In this document: in pieces, positions 16,569 through 24,754 of the stretch | How positions within the stretch are numbered: position 1 is the first letter of the stretch | How the letters are laid out: every line of letters begins with the position of its first letter | NCBI GenBank assembly: GCA_900541745.1 | Contig: UQLA01000013.1 | Location: 1-64,000, forward strand | Direction of reading: 5' to 3' | Source: an uncultured Collinsella sp. | GTDB taxonomy: Bacteria > Actinomycetota > Coriobacteriia > Coriobacteriales > Coriobacteriaceae | Length of the DNA stretch: 64,000 nt | Program-made: the position numbers and the translations under genes | Notes under the pieces: model-generated | Told to the model about the DNA's origin: nothing | What the model saw: only the letters and a program-made list of their open reading frames with translations | The model's database searches: none

Positions 16569-17668
16569 GCGGAAGCGTCTCCCTTCTGGCCGAGGCCCTC
16601 GGCAATCAAATCGTGGAAGGTGGAAAGCGGCGTGCGGTCGATGCTGCAACGGCCAATGTCGTGCGGAATTACCAGGTCGATGGTGTCGCCCGCGCGCTTT
16701 TTGTCGTGGAGCGCCTCGGCAAAGACGGCATCGGCATCTAGGTCACAGCGGGTTTTGAGGCCGTGGCGGGCGCAGAGCTCCTCAATACGATCGGGCAGCT
16801 CGGCATCGCAAACGCCATGCAGGGCTGCGGCACGCGTGATGATGCCCATGCCGATGGACACGCAGTTGCCGTGGCCGAGCTCAAAGTGCTCGCAGGCTTC
16901 GACGGCGTGCCCGGCGCTGTGGCCAAAGTTGAGAAGCTTGCGCTGATTGGTTTCGCGCTCGTCGGCAACGACCACGGCGCGCTTAATGTCGATATTGCGT
17001 GCGATGATGAGCGCCACACGGGCCACGTCGTGGTTCAGCAGCTCAAGCGTGAGTGGGGTCTTCTCCAGCTCGGCGAAGAGCTCGGGGTCGGCAATCACGG
17101 CGTGCTTGACGACCTCACCGCAGCCGTCGGCGAACTGCTCGGACGTGAGGGTTGCCAAGCACCCCACGTCGGCGATGACCACGCTCGGCTGCCAAAAGGC
17201 GCCGGCCAGGTTCTTGCCGGCTGCCAGGTCGATGGCCGTCTTCCCGCCGACCGACGAATCCACCATGGCGAGCAGGCTTGTGGGAATCTGCACAAACTTG
17301 CAGCCGCGCATGTAGGTGGCGGCAACAAAGCCCGCCACGTCGCCCACGACGCCGCCGCCGAGCGCCACGATCACGTCGGAGCGCGAAAGCTCGTGCTCGG
17401 CCACAAACTCCAAAATGGCAACGTAGGTCTCGGCACGCTTATGGGGCTCGCCGGCCTCGAAGGTGCAGATGCTCACCTCGTAGCCTGCGGCCTCTAGGCT
17501 CTGCTTAACGGGCATCTGGTAGAGCGGACCCACGTTGGTGTCCGTCACGATGACGGCACGGGTGCCGCCGGCGGTGGCGCGTACGAGCGGGCCTGCCTTC
17601 TCCAGCAAAAACGTGCCCACATGCACCTGGTAGGGGCGTGCGGTGTCGATATCGATGGTAATCGCCAT
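16562..17668 (-). CDS. aroB: 3-dehydroquinate synthase
   Basis: 368-residue NAD- and metal-dependent enzyme for step 2 (DAHP to 3-dehydroquinate). Seen: TDTNVGPLY, EPHKRAETY, the glycine-rich ALGGGVVGDVAGFVAATYMRG, PTSLLAMVDSSVGGKTAID, the metal-binding glutamate in GCGEVVKHA, and histidines in LNFGHSAGHAVE. Length is normal. It starts 36 bp after tyrA on the minus strand and its last codons overlap the aroA start. The C-terminus is slightly extended, ending in a short polar tail. Confidence 0.97.
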   Translation of the reverse strand: MAITIDIDTARPYQVHVGTFLLEKAGPLVRATAGGTRAVIVTDTNVGPLYQMPVKQSLEAAGYEVSICTFEAGEPHKRAETYVAILEFVAEHELSRSDVIVALGGGVVGDVAGFVAATYMRGCKFVQIPTSLLAMVDSSVGGKTAIDLAAGKNLAGAFWQPSVVIADVGCLATLTSEQFADGCGEVVKHAVIADPELFAELEKTPLTLELLNHDVARVALIIARNIDIKRAVVVADERETNQRKLLNFGHSAGHAVEACEHFELGHGNCVSIGMGIITRAAALHGVCDAELPDRIEELCARHGLKTRCDLDADAVFAEALHDKKRAGDTIDLVIPHDIGRCSIDRTPLSTFHDLIAEGLGQKGDASAC

Positions 17669-17704
17669 AAGCTTCGGTCCTTTCGACCTGGCGTGATGGG
17701 TGGT

Positions 17705-18619
17705 CTAGTGGGAGGCCTCGTCGTCGAGCGCGCGCTTGATGCGGTCGCCCTCGGCAAGGAGATTCTCCAGATAGCGCTGGTCGCGGTCCTTAAGGGCGCG
17801 GCTGTAGGCGCCGAGCGATTCGATCAGATGGTCAATCTCGAAGGCGAGCGCATCGGCGTCGTCGATCATGAGCTCGGACCACATCTGCGGATTGAGGTGC
17901 GCTACGCGGGTGAGGTCGCGGTAGCTGCCGGCCGAAAAGCCGTGGTGGACCTGAGCGGTCGGGCTCTTAACATAGGCGTTGGAGACGACGTGCGCGAGCT
18001 GGCTCGTAAAGGCGATGACGCGGTCGTGCTCGGCGGCGCTCGTTACGCTGAACTTGCCAAAGCCTAAGGGGCGCACCATCTCGCGCACCTGGCCCAAAAG
18101 CTCCAGCTTAAGTGCGTCGTCCACTGCGGGCGGTACGAGCACGAGCGGTGCGTCCTGGAACAGGTCGGCGCGGGAATGCGCGTAGCCCGAGAACTGCGTG
18201 CCCGCCATGGGGTGCGCGCCCACAAAGTAAAAACCGTGCTCGCGGGCGAGCTCAAAGGCGCGCTCGCACACGATACCCTTGACGCCCACGGTGTCGATCA
18301 CCACGGGGCCCATGATGGCCTCGGTGTCGGTGGCGTCGGCGAGTGCCTGGGCGTGCGCCTCGAGCCACTCGATGCAGGCCTCGGGGTAGCATGCCAGGAC
18401 GATGATGTCGCATTCGCCGAGCGTCTCGTCGTTGAGCTCGCCGGCAACGGTGCCCATGCTGGCGGCCGTCATGACGTCGTCATCGGGGTCCCAGGCCAGC
18501 ACGCGGACCCCCGCCTGCGCATAGCCGCGGGCAAAGCTGCCGCCGATGAGGCCCAGGCCCACGATGCCGGCGCACTTGGGGCCACCCTGGTTAACGCGTG
18601 CGTTTCTCACCGTACCCAT
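17705..18619 (-). CDS. tyrA: Prephenate dehydrogenase
   Basis: 304-residue NAD-dependent enzyme of tyrosine synthesis (prephenate to 4-hydroxyphenylpyruvate). Seen: Rossmann motif AGIVGLGLIGGSFARGY (about residues 18-34), DTVGVKGIV, the AHPMAGTQFSGY motif including the catalytic histidine, and C-terminal dimer helices with HHGFSAGSYRDLTRVA. There is no ACT domain after residue 285, so tyrosine feedback through ACT is not expected. The start lies 3 bp past the DAHP synthase stop. Confidence 0.93.
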   Translation of the reverse strand: MGTVRNARVNQGGPKCAGIVGLGLIGGSFARGYAQAGVRVLAWDPDDDVMTAASMGTVAGELNDETLGECDIIVLACYPEACIEWLEAHAQALADATDTEAIMGPVVIDTVGVKGIVCERAFELAREHGFYFVGAHPMAGTQFSGYAHSRADLFQDAPLVLVPPAVDDALKLELLGQVREMVRPLGFGKFSVTSAAEHDRVIAFTSQLAHVVSNAYVKSPTAQVHHGFSAGSYRDLTRVAHLNPQMWSELMIDDADALAFEIDHLIESLGAYSRALKDRDQRYLENLLAEGDRIKRALDDEASH

Positions 18620-18622
18620 GGA

Positions 18623-19648
18623 CTACTCCTGAACGGTCTCTTGGCAGACGACCTCGCGGATGGCGCGGATGCGGCGCATGGTGTCGTCGAACTGGTCGGG
18701 GGTGAGGGCCTGAGCGCCGTCGGACCAAGCGTGGCTCGGGTCGTCGTGGACCTCGATCTCCAGACCGTTGGCGCCGCAGGCAGTCGCGGCGAGCGCCATA
18801 GGCTCGACATAGCGGGTGTAGCCGGTGGCGTGGCTGGGGTCGGCGACGACGGGCAGGTGCGACAGGTGGTGCAGCACCGGCACGGCGTTGAGGTCGAAGG
18901 TGTTGCGGGTGCGGGTCTCGAAGGTGCGGATGCCGCGCTCGCACAGGATGACGTTGTCGTTGCCCTCGCTCATGATGTACTCGGCTGCCATAAGCAGCTC
19001 GTCGACGGTGCCGGACATGCCGCGCTTGAGCAGGATCGGGGTCTGCGTCTTGCCGACCTCCTTGAGCAGGGGGAAGTTCTGGGCGTTGCGAGCGCCAATC
19101 TGCATGACGTCGATCTTCTTGTCGAGGAAGACCTGTACGTCGCGCGGGTCCATGATCTCGGTGACGATCGGCATGTCGAGCTCGGCGGATGCCTCGCACA
19201 GCAGGTCCAGTCCGGCGGGACCCATGCCCTGGTAGGCGTACGGGGAGGTGCGGGGCTTGTAGGCGCCGCCGCGCAGCATCGTGGCGCCGGCAGCCTTTAC
19301 GCGGCGGGCGATGCGGATGAGGTTCTCGCCCTCGACGGAGCAGGGGCCGGCGATGACCTGGAACTGGTCGCCGCCGATCTTGACGTCGTGGCCGCAGTCG
19401 ATGACGGAGTCCTCGGGGTGGAACTTGCGGTTGGCTCGCTTGAACGGCTCGGAGACGCGTTGCACGCGCTCGACGACGTCCATGGACTCGAGCAGGAACG
19501 GGTCGATCTTGGTCGTGTCGCCCACCAGGCCGATGATGGTCTCGTTCTCGCCGCGCGAGACGTCGGTCTTGAGTCCCTTTTTCTCGATCCAGCTGACGAT
19601 GTGGCTGACGGCCTCGTCGCTGGCGCTCTGCTTTAAAATCGCAATCAT
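18623..19648 (-). CDS. aroF: 3-deoxy-7-phosphoheptulonate synthase (type I-beta)
   Basis: 341-residue enzyme that opens the shikimate pathway (PEP + erythrose 4-phosphate). Residues about 1-70 form the small ferredoxin/ACT-like regulatory domain (MIAILKQSASDEAV). The barrel follows with AGPCSVEGENL, LRGGAYKPRTSPYAYQG, QIGARNAQNFPLL, LLKRGMSGTVDELL, CERGIRTFET, and VVADPSHATGYT. This matches the Bacillus/Thermotoga-type enzyme rather than E. coli AroFGH. ATG 19648 follows GAGAGG. It is the first gene of the aromatic operon, so control at its promoter and by its N-terminal domain would govern the whole unit. Confidence 0.95.
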   Translation of the reverse strand: MIAILKQSASDEAVSHIVSWIEKKGLKTDVSRGENETIIGLVGDTTKIDPFLLESMDVVERVQRVSEPFKRANRKFHPEDSVIDCGHDVKIGGDQFQVIAGPCSVEGENLIRIARRVKAAGATMLRGGAYKPRTSPYAYQGMGPAGLDLLCEASAELDMPIVTEIMDPRDVQVFLDKKIDVMQIGARNAQNFPLLKEVGKTQTPILLKRGMSGTVDELLMAAEYIMSEGNDNVILCERGIRTFETRTRNTFDLNAVPVLHHLSHLPVVADPSHATGYTRYVEPMALAATACGANGLEIEVHDDPSHAWSDGAQALTPDQFDDTMRRIRAIREVVCQETVQE

Positions 19649-19730
19649 GGTGTGCCTCTCACCTCGATGGATAGCCCTTGCAAAAACGGCCCGCATCGCG
19701 AGCCGTATATTCTATGGTGCATGAGAGTTT

Positions 19731-19764
19731 ATACTATTAAGTTCACTTTTGCGTTCTAAAGTGA
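19731..19764 (-). promoter_or_regulatory. Candidate promoter/operator of the aromatic operon
   Basis: On the minus strand TTAGAA (19754-19759) and TAGTAT (19731-19736) are 17 bp apart. TCACTTT (19743-19749) and AAAGTGA (19758-19764) form an inverted repeat across the -35 region, a plausible regulator site. The leader to the aroF ATG is about 75 nt. Neither hexamer is strong. Confidence 0.35.
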
Positions 19765-19812
19765 GCTGCCGGGCCGTGTCTCCCGCGGAATTGCAAAGCT
19801 TTTTCTATTCTT

Positions 19813-19842
19813 TTGTTAGCCCATGGCGCACTTGGGTATAAT
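19813..19842 (+). promoter_or_regulatory. Promoter of tRNA-Arg
   Basis: TTGTTA (19813-19818), 18-bp spacer, consensus TATAAT (19837-19842), 11 nt before the mature tRNA 5' end. It may also drive the P-type ATPase, which starts 75 bp after the tRNA. Confidence 0.75.
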
Positions 19843-19853
19843 GCCAACCGTTG

Positions 19854-19930
19854 GCCCTATTAGCTCAGGGGATTAGAGCGTCTGCCTCCGGAGCAGAAGG
19901 CCGTTGGTTCGAATCCAACATGGGGCACCA
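19854..19930 (+). tRNA. tRNA-Arg (anticodon CCG)
   Basis: 77-nt cloverleaf including encoded CCA. Acceptor GCCCTAT pairs with ATGGGGC (one G-T); the D arm has AGCTCAGG; the anticodon stem TCTGC/GCAGA encloses CTCCGGA; the T arm has GTTGG TTCGAAT CCAAC. The CCG anticodon reads CGG codons. Confidence 0.95.
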
Positions 19931-20005
19931 TCGAACGTAAGACCGTCCGAACCTCGCATGGTCCGGGCGGTTTTCTTATACCGACGCGACGTGATGGGAC
20001 GTGGT

Positions 20006-22729
20006 ATGGCAGCAACGGATATCGAGCGCGGACTCTCGACCGCCGAGGTCGAGGAGCGCATCGCCGCCGGTAAGATCAACCGCAACATGGAGCTCAAGAC
20101 CAAGTCGGTCCGCGAGCTCATCATCGAGAACCTCTGCACGCTGTTTAACTTGATCAACGTGGTCTTGGCGATTTTGGTGTTGCTGACCGGTTCGTTTAAG
20201 AACCTGACGTTCCTGTTCGTGGTGTTCTTGAACACGGCAATTGGCGTCATTCAGTCCATGCGTTCCAAGCGGATGGTCGACAAGCTTACGCTTCTGACCT
20301 CTAAGAAGGCCATCGCAGTGCGCGACGGCGCCGAGGTGGAGCTCGACTTGGACCAGATCGTGCTCGACGATATCATTCGCCTAGGGCGCGGTGACCAGAT
20401 TCCCGCCGACGCCGTGGTGGTGTCGGGCGAGGCGCTCGTCAACGAGAGCCTGCTGACGGGCGAGAGCGACCTCATCAAGAAACAGCCGGGCTCCGAGCTC
20501 ATGAGCGGCAGCTTTATCGACTCGGGCCTGCTGCGCGCCCGCGTGATCCATGTCGGCGCCGATAACTACGTGGCCAAGATCAACAACGAGGCCAAGTACG
20601 TCAAAAAGGTCAATTCCGAGATCATGAACGCGCTCAACGCCATCGTGCGGTTCGCGAGCATTATTATGATTCCGCTTGGTCTGGCGCTCTTTTCCTCGAG
20701 TGTGAGCGAGCTGTGGGATGCCGCGGGAACCCCGGGGGATAGCGCGCTTTCCTGGTGCTTCTCCGAGCTGCTGGCCGGTCGTGTGCCTTCTTCGGCGCTG
20801 CTGTCCACGGTGGGTGCCCTGCTGGGCATGATTCCGCAGGGCCTGGTGCTGCTGACCTCGTCGGTGCTCGCGATTGCCACGGTGCGCCTGGCGCGTCGCA
20901 AGGTGCTGGCACAGCAGCTTTACTGCATCGAGACGCTCGCGCGTGTCGACGTTTTGTGCCTGGACAAGACGGGCACCATTACCTCGGGCCGTATGGAGGT
21001 CGAGGGTACCTACCCGCTGCCTGTTGAGGGTGTTGGCTTTGGCGCGGACTCTGACGAGGCTGCTGTCCCCGTTGAGACCACGGTGCTCGACTTTGCGCTT
21101 GCCAACGTAGCACGTGCGACCTCGGCAGATGCCAACGAGACCTGCCAGGCGCTGCTCAACTACTACGCCGATCGTCCGGTCGAGGTGTCCGAGCCGCTCT
21201 CGGTCATTCCGTTCTCGTCGTCCAAAAAGTGGAGCGGCGCGTCGTTTGCGCAGGGCTCCTATGTGATGGGCGCCGCGCAGTTTGTGCTCTCTGATCGCAC
21301 ATTTGCGCAGGTCGAGAATCGTGTGGCCGAGCTCGCCGATACCTGCCGCGTACTCGTGGTGGCGCGCGTGGACGGCTTTACGCCCGATGGCGATATGGTG
21401 GGCGAGGCCGAACCCGTGGGCTTTGTGACCATCCGTGACGAGATTCGCACCTCGGCGGCCGAGACCATCGGATACTTTAACGAGCAGGGCGTGACCCTCA
21501 ACGTGATCAGCGGCGACGACCCTCGTACGGTATCGTCGATCGCGCGCGTGGTGGGCGTGCCCGGGGCGGATGCCTACGTGGACGCGACAACCCTAGATAC
21601 ACCCGCCAAGCTCGACGCGGCGGTGGACCGCTATCACGTCTTTGGGCGTGTGACGCCGCAGCAGAAGCGCGAGCTCGTACAGGCGCTCAAACGCCGCGGA
21701 CACACCGTGGCCATGACGGGCGACGGCGTCAACGACGTACTGGCGCTCAAGGAGGCCGACTGCTCCGTGGCGATGGCCGCCGGCTCCGATGCCGCGCGCA
21801 ATGTGGCCGAGATCGTGCTCGTCGATAACGACTTTGCCTCGATGCCCGCCGTGGTGGCCGAGGGCCGTCGTTCTATCAATAACCTGCAGCGCTCTGCCGC
21901 GCTCTTTCTGACCAAGACGCTGTTCTCGATGGGCCTGGCGGCGCTGTGCATCGCGCTGCCGCCGTATCCCTTCGAGCCCATTCAGATGACGCTCATCAAC
22001 TTCTTCTGCATCGGCGCGCCGGGCTTTGTGCTGGGCCTGGAGCCCAACAACGCCCGCGTGAAGGGGTCGTTCTTGACCAACGTGCTTAAGCGTGCGCTGC
22101 CGGCGTCGATTGCGGTCATTTTGGCCGCGGCGCTCGATATCTTTGTGGCGCGCGTGTTTGGCTTTAGCCAGCTTACGCTTTCGACCATGTGCTTGCTCAC
22201 GTCGTGCGCGGCGAGTGTCAGCCTGATCTGGCGTATCTCGCAGCCGCTCACGCCCTTGCGCGTGGTGCTTTTCGTGTTTGTCGTCGCCGGTATTTTGACG
22301 GGCGTTATCGGGTTCCCGGGGCTGCTGTCCATCGCCAACCTGTCGATGGGTCAGATGATCATCTTGGCGGTTATCGTCGTCTTTACCTGCGCGGTGTTCT
22401 TTAAGCTTGCCACGATGATGGACTCGCTTAAGCCCCGTCGCCGTCATGCGGCTACCGGCTTTGGCCGTGGCGTGCGCGTTCGCCTGGGTCGCGGCGGCGG
22501 CAAGGTGAGTTCGACGGGATCGACCGCCGAGCGTTTTGCCAAGCGCGTTGCCGCCGATATGGCGCAGCGCCGCGAGGACCGCACTGTCCGCGAGGCCGAG
22601 GCCCGTGCACTCGAGGGTGTGGCCCAGGCCCAGCCCAAGAAAAAGAAGAGCGCCGGTGCCAAGCGCTCCCGCGTGACCAAATCGGCCCAGGGCATTAAGG
22701 TCTCGATGCCGAGCAAGAAGAAAAAGTAA
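20006..22729 (+). CDS. Cation-transporting P-type ATPase (CtpE-like)
   Basis: About 907 residues. Seen: N-terminal actuator region, TGES (about 151-154), paired membrane helices, the M4-type IPQGLVLLTS, phosphorylation motif DKTGT (about 320-324), hinge GDGVND (about 572-577), and six C-terminal hydrophobic segments. It lacks an N-terminal heavy-metal domain. PQG/PEGLVLLTS and overall layout recall the CtpE calcium-uptake group of actinobacteria, but the ion is not provable here. An unusual basic tail of about 90 residues follows the last helix, rich in Lys/Arg and ending in SKKKK. Start uncertain: ATG 20006 gives the family-like N-terminus; ATG 19994 and an earlier frame through the tRNA are less likely. 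Confidence 0.85.
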   Translation: MAATDIERGLSTAEVEERIAAGKINRNMELKTKSVRELIIENLCTLFNLINVVLAILVLLTGSFKNLTFLFVVFLNTAIGVIQSMRSKRMVDKLTLLTSKKAIAVRDGAEVELDLDQIVLDDIIRLGRGDQIPADAVVVSGEALVNESLLTGESDLIKKQPGSELMSGSFIDSGLLRARVIHVGADNYVAKINNEAKYVKKVNSEIMNALNAIVRFASIIMIPLGLALFSSSVSELWDAAGTPGDSALSWCFSELLAGRVPSSALLSTVGALLGMIPQGLVLLTSSVLAIATVRLARRKVLAQQLYCIETLARVDVLCLDKTGTITSGRMEVEGTYPLPVEGVGFGADSDEAAVPVETTVLDFALANVARATSADANETCQALLNYYADRPVEVSEPLSVIPFSSSKKWSGASFAQGSYVMGAAQFVLSDRTFAQVENRVAELADTCRVLVVARVDGFTPDGDMVGEAEPVGFVTIRDEIRTSAAETIGYFNEQGVTLNVISGDDPRTVSSIARVVGVPGADAYVDATTLDTPAKLDAAVDRYHVFGRVTPQQKRELVQALKRRGHTVAMTGDGVNDVLALKEADCSVAMAAGSDAARNVAEIVLVDNDFASMPAVVAEGRRSINNLQRSAALFLTKTLFSMGLAALCIALPPYPFEPIQMTLINFFCIGAPGFVLGLEPNNARVKGSFLTNVLKRALPASIAVILAAALDIFVARVFGFSQLTLSTMCLLTSCAASVSLIWRISQPLTPLRVVLFVFVVAGILTGVIGFPGLLSIANLSMGQMIILAVIVVFTCAVFFKLATMMDSLKPRRRHAATGFGRGVRVRLGRGGGKVSSTGSTAERFAKRVAADMAQRREDRTVREAEARALEGVAQAQPKKKKSAGAKRSRVTKSAQGIKVSMPSKKKK

Positions 22730-22734
22730 CCTCA

Positions 22735-22849
22735 CAGGGTAGCTAATTTGGGACGGGGCTTTTTAGCTACCTCGGCTGATGACGCGCTCTATTTGGCCGA
22801 TTGGCTGCCAGGGTAGCTAAAAAAGCCCCGTCCCAAATTAGCTACCCTG
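22735..22849. repeat. Long GGGAC-core inverted repeat (about 37-bp arms)
   Basis: Arms 22735-22771 and 22812-22849 are complementary apart from one bulged base. They contain TTGGGACGGGGCT and its complement, flanked by AGGGTAGCTAA. The 40-nt loop has a small TCGGC/GCCGA stem. It begins 6 bp past the ATPase stop and ends about 90 bp before the zinc-ribbon gene, so it may terminate or protect the ATPase mRNA. Confidence 0.88.
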
Positions 22850-22940
22850 GCGATGTTGAATTGGTGCCTTGCGCTTGTGGGGCCGTGTCGATGTTATGCT
22901 CTAACCTCAATTGTTTGAATTGCTTCGGAAAGAGGATGCC

Positions 22941-24095
22941 GTGATCTGCCCGCATTGCCTAAAGACCATCGAGGACGGCGCCTCGTTCTGCCCCTATTGC
23001 AACTCATACGTTGGTCCGGGCGATGGCCCCGAGCATACCGAGTTCGTGTTCTGCGACGGCTGCGGCGCCCGTCTGTCCCCGCATGACCGTACCTGTCCCA
23101 AGTGCGGACGCCCCGCGCCGGGCATCCTTTCCGAGGACGCGGCCGCATCCGACCTGGCCGCAGGGCGCACGGCCGGCTTTCCGCGCCTGACGCAGGAGCA
23201 GATCGATACCGAGGTGCCCCACGCGCCTGCATCTGCCGCCGCGGTGCTCTCCGACGCAGCCGACCCCAACGAGACCTGCGTGCTGCCTGCCTTCGATAAG
23301 GACTTTGGCATCCCCAAGGTCGATATCCCCACGCCGGTGTCCCTGCGCGATGACGCCCAGCCCAAAAAGCAAAAGCCCAAGCGCAAGGTCCACCCCGACG
23401 AGGATGCCTATCACAAGCACAAGCGCCATATCCCCAAGCCGCTCATCGTCATCGCGGTGCTCGCCGCCGTGTGCGGTGGTGTGTATTGGTTTGTGACCGC
23501 CGACCCCATGGGCGTCATGCCCGGCTTCTACGACCAGTTCGGCCAGGCCGCCAAGACCACCTTCCCGTCGCGCCAAAAGGGCGAGGCAACCGACAAAGAG
23601 TCCAAGCAAGAGGATGCCTCCGAGGTCGTTCAGGAGGAGACCGTCTTAACCGACGACCAGCTCTACACCAGGCTCGACGGCCTGTACCAGACCATCGTGT
23701 CGTACAGCGACGATGATCAGATCGGCGAGGTCATCGAGTCGTTTAATAACGGCTATCTGCGTACGCCGCTCTCCACCCGCCAGGAGCTGTCGCAGAGCGC
23801 CTATGCCTTGCGCGATCAGATTAAAAAGACCCAGGATGAGCTCAACAACCTCAAGGTTCAGGACGACACGGTCTATGCGGAGGACATCGAGCACCTAAAG
23901 CAGCTTGCCCAGTGGATGTACGAGCGTGTCGACGTGATCTGCCAGAGCTGGGATATTTCGCTGTCCATTCCCGACGGCGAGTCGCTGAGCGCCCGTCAGA
24001 GCGAGATCCTGGCGCCCATCGCACAGGGCGGCAACAGCGCGCTTAACCAGTACGACGCCAACGTGGGCGCCTGGAAGCCGCAGCCGCTTTCGTAA
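22941..24095 (+). CDS. Zinc-ribbon single-pass membrane protein
   Basis: 384 residues, unknown function. Seen: two cytoplasmic zinc ribbons, CPHC/CPYC at 3-6 and 17-20 and CDGC/CPKC at 38-41 and 52-55; a low-complexity charged linker; one transmembrane helix at about 167-186 preceded by KHKRH; then an extracytoplasmic helical domain of about 190 residues with no recognisable signature. The GTG at 22941 has AAGAGG 5 nt upstream and starts right at the first ribbon; an upstream in-frame TTG at 22911 lacks this. With the cyclophilin and TPR membrane protein it precedes mreBCD on the same strand, suggesting an envelope-related role. Confidence 0.75.
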   Translation: MICPHCLKTIEDGASFCPYCNSYVGPGDGPEHTEFVFCDGCGARLSPHDRTCPKCGRPAPGILSEDAAASDLAAGRTAGFPRLTQEQIDTEVPHAPASAAAVLSDAADPNETCVLPAFDKDFGIPKVDIPTPVSLRDDAQPKKQKPKRKVHPDEDAYHKHKRHIPKPLIVIAVLAAVCGGVYWFVTADPMGVMPGFYDQFGQAAKTTFPSRQKGEATDKESKQEDASEVVQEETVLTDDQLYTRLDGLYQTIVSYSDDDQIGEVIESFNNGYLRTPLSTRQELSQSAYALRDQIKKTQDELNNLKVQDDTVYAEDIEHLKQLAQWMYERVDVICQSWDISLSIPDGESLSARQSEILAPIAQGGNSALNQYDANVGAWKPQPLS

Positions 24096-24131
24096 TTTGT
24101 TGCCCTCCGACGGCATAACCTGCGTGCGCAA

Positions 24132-24161
24132 TTGATGGAAGCCCGTGCTTATTGCTACAAT
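24132..24161 (+). promoter_or_regulatory. Promoter of the cyclophilin gene
   Basis: TTGATG (24132-24137), 18-bp spacer, TACAAT (24156-24161). The predicted 5' leader to ATG 24201 is about 33 nt and contains the AGGAAGGA ribosome binding site. It probably also drives the TPR gene 11 bp downstream. Confidence 0.65.
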
Positions 24162-24200
24162 TCGTACAAATATGCTTTAAACGCACGAGGAAGGAACCAC

Positions 24201-24743
24201 ATGTTTGGTTTTAAGAAAGAGCTCTATACGCCCGAGTACCAGCTCGTCGGTGACGAGTGCGCGGTGATCGAGACGTCGAAGGGCACCATCAAGGTCAAGT
24301 TTGACGGTGAGGGCGCCCCCATCCATGTGGCGAACTTCTGCGAGCTTTCCACGATGGGCTTCTATGACGGCCTTAAGTTCCATCGCTATGTGCCCGGCTT
24401 TGTGATCCAGGGCGGCGACCCCAATACCCGCGATATGTCCGGCGCCGATGTCGCTGCCGGCCTTGAGGGTCCCGACGGCATGCCCGGTACCGGCGGTCCC
24501 GGCTACTGCATCAAGGGCGAGTTTGCCACCAATCCGCGCAACAGCCATGTTGACGGCGCGCTTGCCATGGCCCGCTCCATGGATCCCGATTCCGCGGGCT
24601 CGCAGTTCTACTTCTGCCTGGGTGCCCAGCATAACCTCGACTCCGGCTATACCGTCTTTGGCACCACGGTCGAGGGCCTCGACGTCATCTCGCAGCTGCG
24701 CGCCGGCGACGAGATCGTTCATGTCGAGATCGTTCACGAGTAA
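24201..24743 (+). CDS. Cyclophilin-type peptidyl-prolyl isomerase
   Basis: 180 residues. Seen: the cyclophilin core with FHRYVPGFVIQGGDP (catalytic arginine region), GALAMARSMDPDSAGSQFYFCL and GYTVFGTTVEGLDVI. It accelerates proline cis-trans isomerisation and acts as a folding helper. No signal peptide: the N-terminus MFGFKKELYTPEYQL is polar, so it is cytoplasmic. ATG 24201 follows AGGAAGGA. It is 11 bp upstream of the TPR protein, with which it is likely co-transcribed. Confidence 0.93.
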   Translation: MFGFKKELYTPEYQLVGDECAVIETSKGTIKVKFDGEGAPIHVANFCELSTMGFYDGLKFHRYVPGFVIQGGDPNTRDMSGADVAAGLEGPDGMPGTGGPGYCIKGEFATNPRNSHVDGALAMARSMDPDSAGSQFYFCLGAQHNLDSGYTVFGTTVEGLDVISQLRAGDEIVHVEIVHE

Positions 24744-24754
24744 AGGGGACTTCC

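Noticed and set aside
18176..19636. A 486-codon plus-strand frame opposite aroF and tyrA
   Set aside because: Low-complexity Val/Gly/Leu/Asp composition typical of antisense GC-rich codons; no RBS; aroF and tyrA are certain.
19854..19930. tRNA-Arg as attachment site for an integrated element
   Set aside because: No integrase nearby, no repeat of its 3' end in the window, and the defence island lies 10 kb away.
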